A stretch of 64,000 bases of DNA from Bartonella senegalensis OS02 (lineage in GTDB: Bacteria; Pseudomonadota; Alphaproteobacteria; Rhizobiales; Rhizobiaceae): the NCBI RefSeq assembly GCF_000312545.1, contig NZ_HE997540.1, positions 208,514-272,513 on the forward strand, written 5' to 3'. Positions within the stretch are counted from its first letter, which is position 1; each line of letters starts with the position of its first letter. The position numbers and the translations under genes were made by a program. The notes under the pieces are model-generated. The model did not search any database. It had not been told where the DNA came from and saw only the letters and a program-made list of their open reading frames with translations. Shown one piece after another: positions 1 to 8,554 of this stretch.

Positions 1-419
1 AAGGAATTCCTTTTGTAGGAAAAGCAGGAATGTTACTGAATAAAATTCTTGCATCAATTGGTTTAACAAGAAATAATGTTTACATAGCCAACACTATTCC
101 TTGGCGCCCACCAGGAAATCGTACACCAACGCCAAGAGAAGTTGCATTATGCCGTCCTTTTATTGAACGGCACATTTATTTAGCTAATCCTCGTATTCTT
201 ATAGCACTGGGAGGGGTTGCTACACAGTTTCTTACGGGAACACAAAATGGAATTATCCGAACCCGAGGGAAATGGCACATCTATGAAAGCGAGAACAACA
301 TAAAAATACCTGTTATGCCAACCTTTCACCCTGCTTACCTTCTCCGGACGCCGAGTCAAAAAAAGCTTACGTGGCTAGACTTTCTAGAAGTAAAAAATCG
401 CTTAGACAGCCTTTTATAA
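1..419 (+). CDS. Uracil-DNA glycosylase, family 4 (C-terminal part, gene enters from the left)
   Basis: The reading frame is already open at base 3, so the gene starts before the window. The first visible residues, GIPFVGKAGMLLNKIL, match the block just after the GEAPG motif of family 4/5 uracil-DNA glycosylases. The later block PVMPTFHPAYLLR carries the family's HPA(Y/S)LLR motif near the C-terminus, and the protein ends in a short acidic/basic helix. The enzyme removes uracil from DNA to start base-excision repair; many members bind a 4Fe-4S cluster, but the cysteines expected upstream are not visible here. An ATG at base 30 lies inside the domain and is not the real start. Confidence 0.85.
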   Translation, partial: GIPFVGKAGMLLNKILASIGLTRNNVYIANTIPWRPPGNRTPTPREVALCRPFIERHIYLANPRILIALGGVATQFLTGTQNGIIRTRGKWHIYESENNIKIPVMPTFHPAYLLRTPSQKKLTWLDFLEVKNRLDSLL

Positions 420-495
420 TTCGTTCATTCTGCTTTACCTCAGTGCGTAAGCTTTCTCTCAATTTGTAACTCTTAAACACTCATAGGAAAAAATT

Positions 496-3123
496 ATGCA
501 ACAATCAGCAGTCCCTATTTATCATCTGGAAGACTATCAGCAAACCCCTTACGCTATACCTAAAACAGAATTACACTTCCGTTTAGCACCAACAAAAACT
601 TCTGTTACAGCAACATTGTTTCTTGAACCGCGTCACAATACAAAAGAATTAACACCTCTTGTGCTTTCTGGTGATGATCTTACATTAATTTCTGTTGCTC
701 TTAATGGCGAGAGATTGTCTGAAGATGCTTATAAAGCCACTCCTTCACGTTTAGAAATTACCGCCCCACCAGCTGCTCCTTTTACATTGCAATTGGTTAC
801 GGAAATAAATCCTGAAAGCAATAGCCAACTCATGGGGCTTTATCTTTCAAATGGTGTTTATTGTACACAATGTGAAGCAGAAGGGTTTCGCCGTATTACT
901 TATTTTTATGACCGCCCAGATGTTCTTTCAACCTATACGGTAAAAATTGAAGCGGATTCTCAAACAATCCCCATCTTACTTTCCAATGGCAATCTCATTG
1001 AAACAGGAACTCTTGAAGATAATTACCATTTTGCCATTTGGGAAGATCCTTATCCCAAACCATCCTATCTCTTTGCTCTCGTTGGTGGTGATCTGGATAA
1101 ATTAGAAGACCATTTTACCACTATATCTGGTCGACGTATCAAACTGGCTATCTATGTGGAAAAAGGAAAGGCCAAACGTGCAACCTATGCAATGGATGCC
1201 CTTAAACGTTCGATGCGTTGGGATGAACACTGTTTTGGGCGCGAATACGACCTTGATGTTTTCAATATTGTTGCTGTTTCTGACTTTAACATGGGTGCAA
1301 TGGAAAACAAAGGGCTTAACATTTTTAATGATAAATATGTTCTTGCAGATCCTGAAACAGCAACCGATCATGATTATAGAAATATCGAACGGATCATTGC
1401 GCATGAATATTTCCATAATTGGACTGGTAATCGTATTACTTGCCGTGATTGGTTTCAACTCTGTTTAAAAGAAGGCTTAACGGTTTATCGTGATCAAGAA
1501 TTTTCCTCAGATCAAAATGTACGCAGCTTACAGAGAATTAACACTATAAAAACACTGAAAGCTACGCAATTTACTGAAGATTCTGGTCCCCTTGCTCATC
1601 CTGTACGTCCCCATCAATATAGCCAAATCAACAACTTTTACACCGCAACCGTTTATGAAAAAGGTGCAGAAGTTGTTCGCATGGTGCACACTCTTTTAGG
1701 CCCTACTCTCTTTTGTAAAGGGATGGATCTCTATTTTCAACGTCATGATGGACAAGCTTGTACAATTGAAGATTTTATCGCCTGTTTTGCTGAAGTCTCT
1801 GGACGAAATTTCTCACAATTTATGCTGTGGTATGAACAGGCTGGCACACCCACTGTAGAAATCGATAGCCATTATAGTAATGGTGTTCTTACGATTCATG
1901 CAAAACAACATATTCCAGCAACCCCTCAACAGAATACAAAAAAGCCTATGCTGATCCCTATTGCATTTGGTTTGTTAGGGCATAACGGGAAATCTTTAAC
2001 TTATGAAGCCGATACAGATATTCAATCAGATGTTATGCTTCTCTCCCAAGAAAATCAAACATTCACCTTAAGAGGACTGAGCGAAAAACCTGTCTTATCA
2101 CTGCTTAGAGACTTCTCTGCGCCTATCAATCTACAAACTCCATTTAATGAAAGTGAACTCATCTTTCTTGCACAAAATGACAGTAATCAACTCAATCGTT
2201 GGCAGTCACTTAACCATTTGATGACGCAAGCTCTCATTCAAGCCATTCAGGAGAAAAAGCCCGCAAAAGAGGATATGCCCTCTGCTTTGCTAAAATTAAT
2301 TGAAAATATTCTTACAGATGAAAATCTTGAACCAGAGTTTCGTGCATTTTGTTTAAGTTTACCAAGCGAAATTGAACTTGCTCATATAATTGGTAACAAT
2401 GTCGATCCAGAGCGTGTTCACTCTGTGCGCAATCAGTTTTTAGCTTCACTTGCACGTATACATGAAGAGCTCTTCACAAAAGTTTATGGACAAATGCAAA
2501 CCAACGAGCCCTATTCACCAAACACCGTGCAAGCTGGAAAACGAGCATTACGGAATACTCTGCTAGACTATCTTTCCATCGCTGAAGCACACCCCAATCG
2601 TGCTGCTATACAATATGCAACAGCTGATAATATGACTGACCGTATGGCCAGTATAGCTATTTTAGTACAGCGCTTTCATGAAAGTGAGCAGGCGCAAAAT
2701 GCCTTAAATGATTTTGAAAACCGATATCAGCATGACCCTTTGGTTATGGATAAATGGTTCTCGATTCAAGCAATGGTTGCGGGAGTATCAACACTTGATC
2801 ATGTTCGAAAACTCATGCAGCATCCGCTTTTTTCACAAGATAATCCTAATCGTGTACGCGCCTTGATTGGTGTCTTTGCCTCTCATAATTTAACCGGATT
2901 TAATAGAGTTGATGGTGCATCTTATCATTTTCTCTGCCAAATCATTTTGGAAATTGACAAAAAAAATCCACAGCTCGCTTCATGGTTATTAACAAGGATG
3001 CGCTCTTGGCGACAATTAGAACCCATTCGGCAACAAAAACTTGAAACTGCATTAAAAACAATTGCAGCAGCACCTCAATTGTCAAGCGATGTGGCTGAGA
3101 TCATCTCTCGTCTCCTCTCTTAA
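496..3123 (+). CDS. pepN: Aminopeptidase N (M1 family metallopeptidase)
   Basis: An 875-residue protein, the full length of gammaproteobacterial-type PepN. The exopeptidase signature GAMEN lies at about residues 267-271 and the zinc site HEYFH at 303-307, with the third zinc ligand Glu326 in LKEGLT. The N-terminal beta domain and the long C-terminal helical domain follow the usual order. It is a cytoplasmic zinc enzyme that trims N-terminal residues during peptide turnover. The start ATG is preceded by AGGAAAAAATT, a usable ribosome binding site. It lies 76 bp after the glycosylase gene and no strong terminator is visible after it. Confidence 0.96.
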   Translation: MQQSAVPIYHLEDYQQTPYAIPKTELHFRLAPTKTSVTATLFLEPRHNTKELTPLVLSGDDLTLISVALNGERLSEDAYKATPSRLEITAPPAAPFTLQLVTEINPESNSQLMGLYLSNGVYCTQCEAEGFRRITYFYDRPDVLSTYTVKIEADSQTIPILLSNGNLIETGTLEDNYHFAIWEDPYPKPSYLFALVGGDLDKLEDHFTTISGRRIKLAIYVEKGKAKRATYAMDALKRSMRWDEHCFGREYDLDVFNIVAVSDFNMGAMENKGLNIFNDKYVLADPETATDHDYRNIERIIAHEYFHNWTGNRITCRDWFQLCLKEGLTVYRDQEFSSDQNVRSLQRINTIKTLKATQFTEDSGPLAHPVRPHQYSQINNFYTATVYEKGAEVVRMVHTLLGPTLFCKGMDLYFQRHDGQACTIEDFIACFAEVSGRNFSQFMLWYEQAGTPTVEIDSHYSNGVLTIHAKQHIPATPQQNTKKPMLIPIAFGLLGHNGKSLTYEADTDIQSDVMLLSQENQTFTLRGLSEKPVLSLLRDFSAPINLQTPFNESELIFLAQNDSNQLNRWQSLNHLMTQALIQAIQEKKPAKEDMPSALLKLIENILTDENLEPEFRAFCLSLPSEIELAHIIGNNVDPERVHSVRNQFLASLARIHEELFTKVYGQMQTNEPYSPNTVQAGKRALRNTLLDYLSIAEAHPNRAAIQYATADNMTDRMASIAILVQRFHESEQAQNALNDFENRYQHDPLVMDKWFSIQAMVAGVSTLDHVRKLMQHPLFSQDNPNRVRALIGVFASHNLTGFNRVDGASYHFLCQIILEIDKKNPQLASWLLTRMRSWRQLEPIRQQKLETALKTIAAAPQLSSDVAEIISRLLS

Positions 3124-3407
3124 GAAAAAATATTTATAATCAGTATATTATAATATTATTTATAAAATAATATCAACGAACTCTTCGATCATATAGGCCT
3201 ATAAATAGGTTATAAAATACTTGTTTATAGGTCATGTTAAAATTCCTTTCCCTTTCCATAATCCACATTCAATAATAGTAAAATACCTTTTTCTAAAAAA
3301 AGACTGGACAGAGGACTCATGTTTTGATTCACTGTAACCGATGGGGTTTACGATGAATATTGAAGCAGTTTTTACAATACATTATTCCATAATTAAAGGA
3401 ACGAGAA

Positions 3408-5729
3408 ATGGCTAAATTGGACGCATATAATGCGCCAACAGAGATGTATGCTGATTCAAAGTCGAGTGCTCAAAATCATAAAGCACAGACAAAGCGTATC
3501 AGTCTGCTTGTGGGCTCGACCTATCAAAAACTTCTTTTTACTGAACTTTTGTTGCGGCGTTCACTTCCATTTGTCATTATTATATTTCTCGTTGTATTGG
3601 CAGCAATTCGTTTTGTCTCAATTTATGATTTGCGCCATACGATAGATAAAAATACGTGCTCCACCCTTACTCTCTTAGCTTCTCATATCAGCAATACAAT
3701 TGATCGTGACTTACTTGCCGCTACTGAGAAAAGAAAAATCGCTTCTCTTTCTCAAAATCATTTGCAAAATATCCTTAGCAATTTTGACAACCAAGGTCTG
3801 ATCAAAACTGGCACTACTATCGCCATAGTCGATCAAAAAGGTAATGTGTTAGCATCCTCTAGTTCTGAAATAATTTTAGGAAAACCTCTACAGGATTTTA
3901 CCTCTGAGAGCATTGCTTTACGCTCTCTTGGAAAACATGCTGGAATCATGAAAATCACAATAGGAAAAGATGCTCCTGCTCTCGCTTCATTCCACCAAAC
4001 AGAAAATGGACAATATGGCGTTTTTGTCAGCGAAAAAACGCAACAGACCTATATGGAATGGCGCAAAATTTTCTCGTTAAATATGACCCTGTTCATAGGA
4101 ACAAGTGGGGTTATTTTAGCTCTCCTCTGCGCTTATTATAATCAAATTGTACGAGCACGCAAAACAGATTCACTTTCAGAAAAAAATCAAAATCGCATTG
4201 ATATGGCAATGATGCGTGGACGCTGTGGACTGTGGGATTGGAATATGGCAAGCGGGCGTGTTTACTGGTCACGAGCAATGTATGAAATGCTCGGATACAT
4301 ACCTCAAGATGCACTGCTCTCAATTTCCCAAATTACCGCTATTATCAACCCAAACGATGCTAATTTTTTTGATCTTGCGCAAGAATTAATGAGTGGTAAA
4401 AAAAAGCATATCGATATTAATGTCCCCATGCGTCATGCCGATGGTTATTATGTATGGATGCGCATTCGTGCTGAAGTAACGGATGAAGAAGAACCTCATT
4501 TGGTTGGTATTGCCTTTGATATTAGTGAACAGCGCCAACTTGCAGAAGAAACAGCACAAGCTGACCTTCGTATCCGTGATGCCATTGAAAATATTTCTGA
4601 ATCTTTTGTATTATGGGATTCAGAAGGACGTTTAGTCATGTCCAACAGTAAATTTTGCGAATATGCCGCTATCCCTAAACAAGTTTTACAATCAGGAATT
4701 CAGCGTGCAACCGTTGAAGCCATGGCACGCCCTGCAATGAGTGAATATCCTCTCAAAGATGATGGTGCTGGCAACTTAACCAGTATTCGCCAAACTGCAG
4801 ATGGTTGTTGGCTCAAAATTAATGAACGACGTACCCAAGATGGAGGGCTTGTCTGCATTGGTACAGATATTTCTGAACTGAAACAACAACAGGAAAAATT
4901 TGAAGACAGTGAAAGACGCCTTTTTTCTTTCATTCAAGAACTTAAACGTGCTCGAGGAAGTGCGCAACAACGTGCAACAGAAGTTGAAAAACTTAATAAA
5001 AGTTTGAAAGCAGAAAAAGAGCGCGCTGAAAGTGCTAACAAAGCTAAATCAGAATTTTTAGCCAATATGTCCCATGAATTGCGTACGCCACTTAACGCCA
5101 TTCTTGGCTTTTCAGATATCATGTTGCAATCTACCTTTGGTCCTCTTGGTTCACAACGCTATAAAGAATATATGCATGATATTTATAATTCAGGAACCCA
5201 CCTTCTCACTCTTATCAATGACATCCTTGATATGTCCAAAATCGAAGCTGGAAGATTTACTCTTGATTGTAAAAATATCGATCTTGAACCCATCATGAGT
5301 GAAGCAGTGCGAACGCTTACACCACAGGCTCAAGAAAAAAATATTTCTGTTACAACAAATATTGCTCCAGAATTGCATGCAGAAGTTGATGGCCGTGCTA
5401 TGAAACAGATCTTCCTTAATCTTATCTCCAATGCTGTTAAATTCACACCTTCTGGCGGAAGTATTAATGTTTGCGCTTTCAAGAAAAAAAATAATCTTGT
5501 TTGTAGGATTAAAGATACAGGCGTTGGCATTCCCCAATCAGCAATCAAAAAACTTGGACAACCCTTTGAACAAGTAGAAAATCAACTCACCAAAACCCAT
5601 ACTGGCTCAGGTCTTGGATTAGCCATTTCGCGTTCCTTGCTAGAACTACACAAAGGGAAGCTTGAAATTATCTCTAAAGAAATGAAAGGCACAACTGTAA
5701 CCATTACAATGCCCATTAAACAAAGTTAA
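3408..5729 (+). CDS. pleC: PAS-containing sensor histidine kinase, PleC-like
   Basis: A 773-residue membrane histidine kinase. Two hydrophobic segments (about residues 50-72 and 226-246) frame a periplasmic sensor region; PAS-like domains occupy about 270-500 and a coiled coil follows. The dimerisation motif MSHELRTPLNAI puts the phosphorylated His at 556, and the ATP-binding part ends with GSGLGLAISRSL near residue 735. The HisKA block FGPLGSQRYKEYMHDI is characteristic of the PleC/DivJ/PdhS group that controls DivK and cell polarity in alphaproteobacteria. The exact member is inferred: two transmembrane helices favour PleC over the soluble PdhS. The last 4 bases overlap the convergent alkyltransferase gene. 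Confidence 0.75.
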   Translation: MAKLDAYNAPTEMYADSKSSAQNHKAQTKRISLLVGSTYQKLLFTELLLRRSLPFVIIIFLVVLAAIRFVSIYDLRHTIDKNTCSTLTLLASHISNTIDRDLLAATEKRKIASLSQNHLQNILSNFDNQGLIKTGTTIAIVDQKGNVLASSSSEIILGKPLQDFTSESIALRSLGKHAGIMKITIGKDAPALASFHQTENGQYGVFVSEKTQQTYMEWRKIFSLNMTLFIGTSGVILALLCAYYNQIVRARKTDSLSEKNQNRIDMAMMRGRCGLWDWNMASGRVYWSRAMYEMLGYIPQDALLSISQITAIINPNDANFFDLAQELMSGKKKHIDINVPMRHADGYYVWMRIRAEVTDEEEPHLVGIAFDISEQRQLAEETAQADLRIRDAIENISESFVLWDSEGRLVMSNSKFCEYAAIPKQVLQSGIQRATVEAMARPAMSEYPLKDDGAGNLTSIRQTADGCWLKINERRTQDGGLVCIGTDISELKQQQEKFEDSERRLFSFIQELKRARGSAQQRATEVEKLNKSLKAEKERAESANKAKSEFLANMSHELRTPLNAILGFSDIMLQSTFGPLGSQRYKEYMHDIYNSGTHLLTLINDILDMSKIEAGRFTLDCKNIDLEPIMSEAVRTLTPQAQEKNISVTTNIAPELHAEVDGRAMKQIFLNLISNAVKFTPSGGSINVCAFKKKNNLVCRIKDTGVGIPQSAIKKLGQPFEQVENQLTKTHTGSGLGLAISRSLLELHKGKLEIISKEMKGTTVTITMPIKQS

Positions 5730-6250
5730 ATTTCTTCCTTTTGTTCCCGTTGTAGTAAAATCTTTTTCCGCCAGATACCCCAACGATATCCGGAGATAAA
5801 GCCGTCTTTGCGCACAACACGATGGCAAGGAATGAGTAAGGCTAGTTCATTACGTGCACATGCATTCGCAACTGCACGAAAAGCATTGGGCATACCAATG
5901 CGTTGTGCTAACGCTTCATAGGAAATTGTTTCACCACAGGGTACTTCACATAATACCGTCCAAACTTTCTTCTGAAAGACTGTACCTTTTATATCTAAGG
6001 CAAAATCATATTTCCTTACAAAGTGAGGACTTTCTATCATTGCTATAATATGTGCGACTTCTCTCTTAAATGTGCCATCATCATCCACTTGTTTGACATC
6101 GCTAAAACGCACCGTAAATTCCTGTAATAATTGTTCTGCAGTATCTGCCAATGCTATCTTACAAATCCCTTTGTGAGACTTTGCTACCAAAAGCACTCCT
6201 ATTGAGACGTTTTTCAAACAAAATATTCTCTTTTGGGTAATGTTTAACAT
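5726..6250 (-). CDS. Methylated-DNA--protein-cysteine methyltransferase (Ada C-terminal/Ogt type)
   Basis: A 174-residue protein with the acceptor motif PCHRVVR (Cys142) followed by the YRWG block, and RAVANACARN just before it, as in Ada C-terminal domains and Ogt. It transfers the methyl group from O6-methylguanine to its own cysteine in a suicide reaction. The Ada N-terminal phosphotriester and AraC-like domains are absent, so it is a stand-alone repair protein. No clear Shine-Dalgarno sequence precedes the ATG at 6250, so the exact start is uncertain; the conserved part begins near residue 14. It converges with the PleC-like kinase gene, overlapping it by 4 bp. Confidence 0.9.
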   Translation of the reverse strand: MLNITQKRIFCLKNVSIGVLLVAKSHKGICKIALADTAEQLLQEFTVRFSDVKQVDDDGTFKREVAHIIAMIESPHFVRKYDFALDIKGTVFQKKVWTVLCEVPCGETISYEALAQRIGMPNAFRAVANACARNELALLIPCHRVVRKDGFISGYRWGIWRKKILLQREQKEEI

Positions 6251-6616
6251 TTTGATTTTTTTTATATTTTTAAAAGATTTTGAACACCATAAATGAAATA
6301 AAGAAAGGAAGAAAATTTTCTTATGACCATCTTTGTCTCTCTCTACAAGATGATAAAAAAAATCACCTTGAAATCCATCTTCTTATCCATTGACTCAAAA
6401 TCATACTTTAACTCTTTTCTAGAATAGAATGTGAAAATAACAATAAGAAGCTAAACTCTCTCTATACCTGTCCATTCATAACTCTATAGAAAACCAAATA
6501 ATCATCAGCTTAAAGGCGTATCATTTTAATATAAAAGTACATAGTACACAAACTACTGCGCATAAAAGGATATCTCTCTTTAAAAAGAATACTTGATGAT
6601 ACAAACCTGAAAAAAG
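6251..6616. other. Intergenic spacer upstream of the alkyltransferase gene
   Basis: I see no supported gene in this AT-rich spacer. It contains an 8-bp palindrome TTCTAGAA at 6417-6424, about 170 bp upstream of the alkyltransferase start, which may be chance. Confidence 0.5.
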
Positions 6617-6645
6617 AAAAGCCTCATTCGAAAATGAGACTTTTT
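6617..6645 (-). terminator. Rho-independent terminator of the hemin-binding porin gene
   Basis: Read on the minus strand this is an AAAAGTCTCATT / AATGAGGCTTTT stem with a TTCG tetraloop, ending in a T-run. It lies 23 bases past the stop codon of the porin gene. Confidence 0.85.
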
Positions 6646-6667
6646 GACAATTTAATCTTACAAAAAA

Positions 6668-7495
6668 TTAAAATTTATATGCTACACCAACGCGGAAATC
6701 ATTCGTTTTGTAGCGCATTTCAATTTTTTCATCTGCGAATTTCTTCTTACCATAATCTGAATAACGGTATTCTGCACGTACAATAACATTATCAGTCATT
6801 GCAAAATCAACGCCCCCTCCAAGGGTATAACCAATCATTGTCTTTTTTTCATCATGCAAAAAATCAGAAATATCAGCCGCTTTTGCTGTTTTATTTGTTG
6901 TTTCGGTTTTGTCTGCTTCCTTTTCAAAGATATTTTGAAGCTGCGTATAAGCAACGCCTCCTGCAACATAAGGCATCATACGCTCCACAGCAAAACCAAC
7001 TTTCACCCGTGTAGCACCAAACCATTTTTGTTTTAAAGTATGAGACACAGTTTCATACGTCGCCGCTGCAGAAGTTTCTTCTGTATCGCCTGAACTTTTC
7101 TGCAATTTTACTTCTGGCGTAACTGCTGGTGGAGTGATAGTCTTCGTATTCTTTTTACCAGACCACATTACATCTGTATCAATACCTATAATGAAACCAT
7201 CATCGATATCAAAATTGGAACCTGCATAAATACCGCCTACAAAACCAGAAAGTTTAGGCAAAAGGTCCTTTTTAACAGGAGTCCATTTTCCTGTATTTCC
7301 ATCTTTTAAATAACTTAAAGCTGTCTTACTTGAAAAATTACCAATTTGTCCACCAAGGTAAAATCCTGTCCAAGAAAAAGCAGGAACTGCAACCACAGGC
7401 ACTGGTTGTTCTGGAACTATAACATCCGCTGCCTGAGCTATAGAAATTGAAATTAAAGAAAAAATAGATGTTGTGATTAAGTATTTTGTAGTCAT
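6668..7495 (-). CDS. Hemin-binding outer membrane protein (Hbp / Omp25-Omp31 family porin)
   Basis: A 275-residue beta-barrel protein. The signal peptide ends near AQA-ADVIV (residues 1-22), the mature part begins with the family block FSWTGFYLGGQIG, and the protein ends VGVAYKF with the terminal Phe needed for outer membrane assembly. Internal stretches such as VKVGFAVERMMPYVAGGVAY and VIVRAEYRYSDYG are typical of the Omp25/Omp31 and Bartonella hemin-binding families. In Bartonella these bind heme at the surface and are regulated by iron through Irr; which paralog this is cannot be told. The ATG is preceded by AGGGGAGCAATT, a strong ribosome binding site, and a good terminator follows. Confidence 0.88.
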   Translation of the reverse strand: MTTKYLITTSIFSLISISIAQAADVIVPEQPVPVVAVPAFSWTGFYLGGQIGNFSSKTALSYLKDGNTGKWTPVKKDLLPKLSGFVGGIYAGSNFDIDDGFIIGIDTDVMWSGKKNTKTITPPAVTPEVKLQKSSGDTEETSAAATYETVSHTLKQKWFGATRVKVGFAVERMMPYVAGGVAYTQLQNIFEKEADKTETTNKTAKAADISDFLHDEKKTMIGYTLGGGVDFAMTDNVIVRAEYRYSDYGKKKFADEKIEMRYKTNDFRVGVAYKF

Positions 7496-8554
7496 AATTG
7501 CTCCCCTAAAAGCTAAAGTGACACATAATTGTAGATGGTTTCACATTTTTTTCAAAAAATCTGTAGCAAAAATAACACAGTTATAAAAAAAATAACTTTC
7601 TAGTTGAAAATTCCCCAAAAAATTCATAAATCGTGCTACTATTTGGATTCTTTATCTACTATTTGGATTCTTTATCTCAATTTCTTTTATAATTTCGTAG
7701 TTGCATGACATTACATAAATAATCGTAAGTTCATTTTTAAAAAAATGAAGTTTTTGAATGTAATCCGTAAAGCTTCTTACTCCATTTGCTTAATGTATTT
7801 CCGTTATGGAAGAAGTAAAAATATAGAGATACAAGCTTTGCAATATTTTGTCTCAATTCAGGTAATACAAATGCCAATTCTCACTCTTTTCTAAAAGAAA
7901 TCTTCAGCCTCTCTCAGTACATGAAGATGTTCCACTTGAGAGAGTTTTACGACAGGCAATGCATTATTATAATATGCACTCAACCATAAAGGATGAAAAA
8001 TACTCTCATCCCTTAAAAGGAAAAAAGTGCATTTTAATTTTATGAATGAATATAATATAAATCCGTAAATTAGCGTAAAAACCACTTCAATCAGCACAAA
8101 AAATTAACTGAAAATGGTTTTTGCTCTCTATTCCATTAAAGCAAATAACCAGAAAGTATAAAAAATCATGCATTGATTGGCGAAACTTCAGTGGAGAGCA
8201 TGGACGTTTCATGTAAAAATCACACTCTCATTCATAGAATGACATCCGAAAGAATGTACTTCTCAAATTTAGACTAAACTTAATGATCCCATAATCGTAA
8301 AGTTTTTTTTCTATCGAACAAATAAACAGTGTTACCACTCGCGATCAAAAAACTTACAAAAAATTTCCAATAGAGACCTAAAAAAATAGAAAGCTCATAT
8401 TTTATAAAAAATACTTTTCGCAGTAACTTGTTTATTTTACTGTTTTTTTTATGATTCATAGATATCTTTTTATATTATGTTTTTATAATCTATCATCCTA
8501 TTTGGTTACATTTTATCCTTATAACCCCTATGCAATTTTCTCATAAAAACATCT
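7496..8554. other. Long spacer between the hemin-binding porin gene and glnE
   Basis: About 1 kb without a supported gene. It holds the porin promoter region and an exact 20-bp tandem repeat. A 68-codon frame on the minus strand (7891-8097) has no recognisable domain and no clear ribosome binding site. Confidence 0.6.
7636..7677. repeat. Exact 20-bp tandem duplication upstream of the hemin-binding porin gene
   Basis: The unit CTACTATTTGGATTCTTTAT occurs twice in perfect head-to-tail array, followed by the first two bases of a third copy. It lies 141-182 bp upstream of the porin start codon. Each unit contains GATTC, a GANTC site, which is the target of the CcrM methylase encoded later in the window. 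A regulatory role is inference. Confidence 0.8.

Noticed and set aside
1102-1468. Overlapping frames of 104-118 codons on both strands
   Set aside because: They lie wholly inside pepN, which has an intact catalytic motif in its own frame.
7891-8097. 68-codon frame on the minus strand upstream of the porin gene
   Set aside because: No domain, no clear ribosome binding site, and composition of the surrounding spacer; could be a remnant but I cannot support it.
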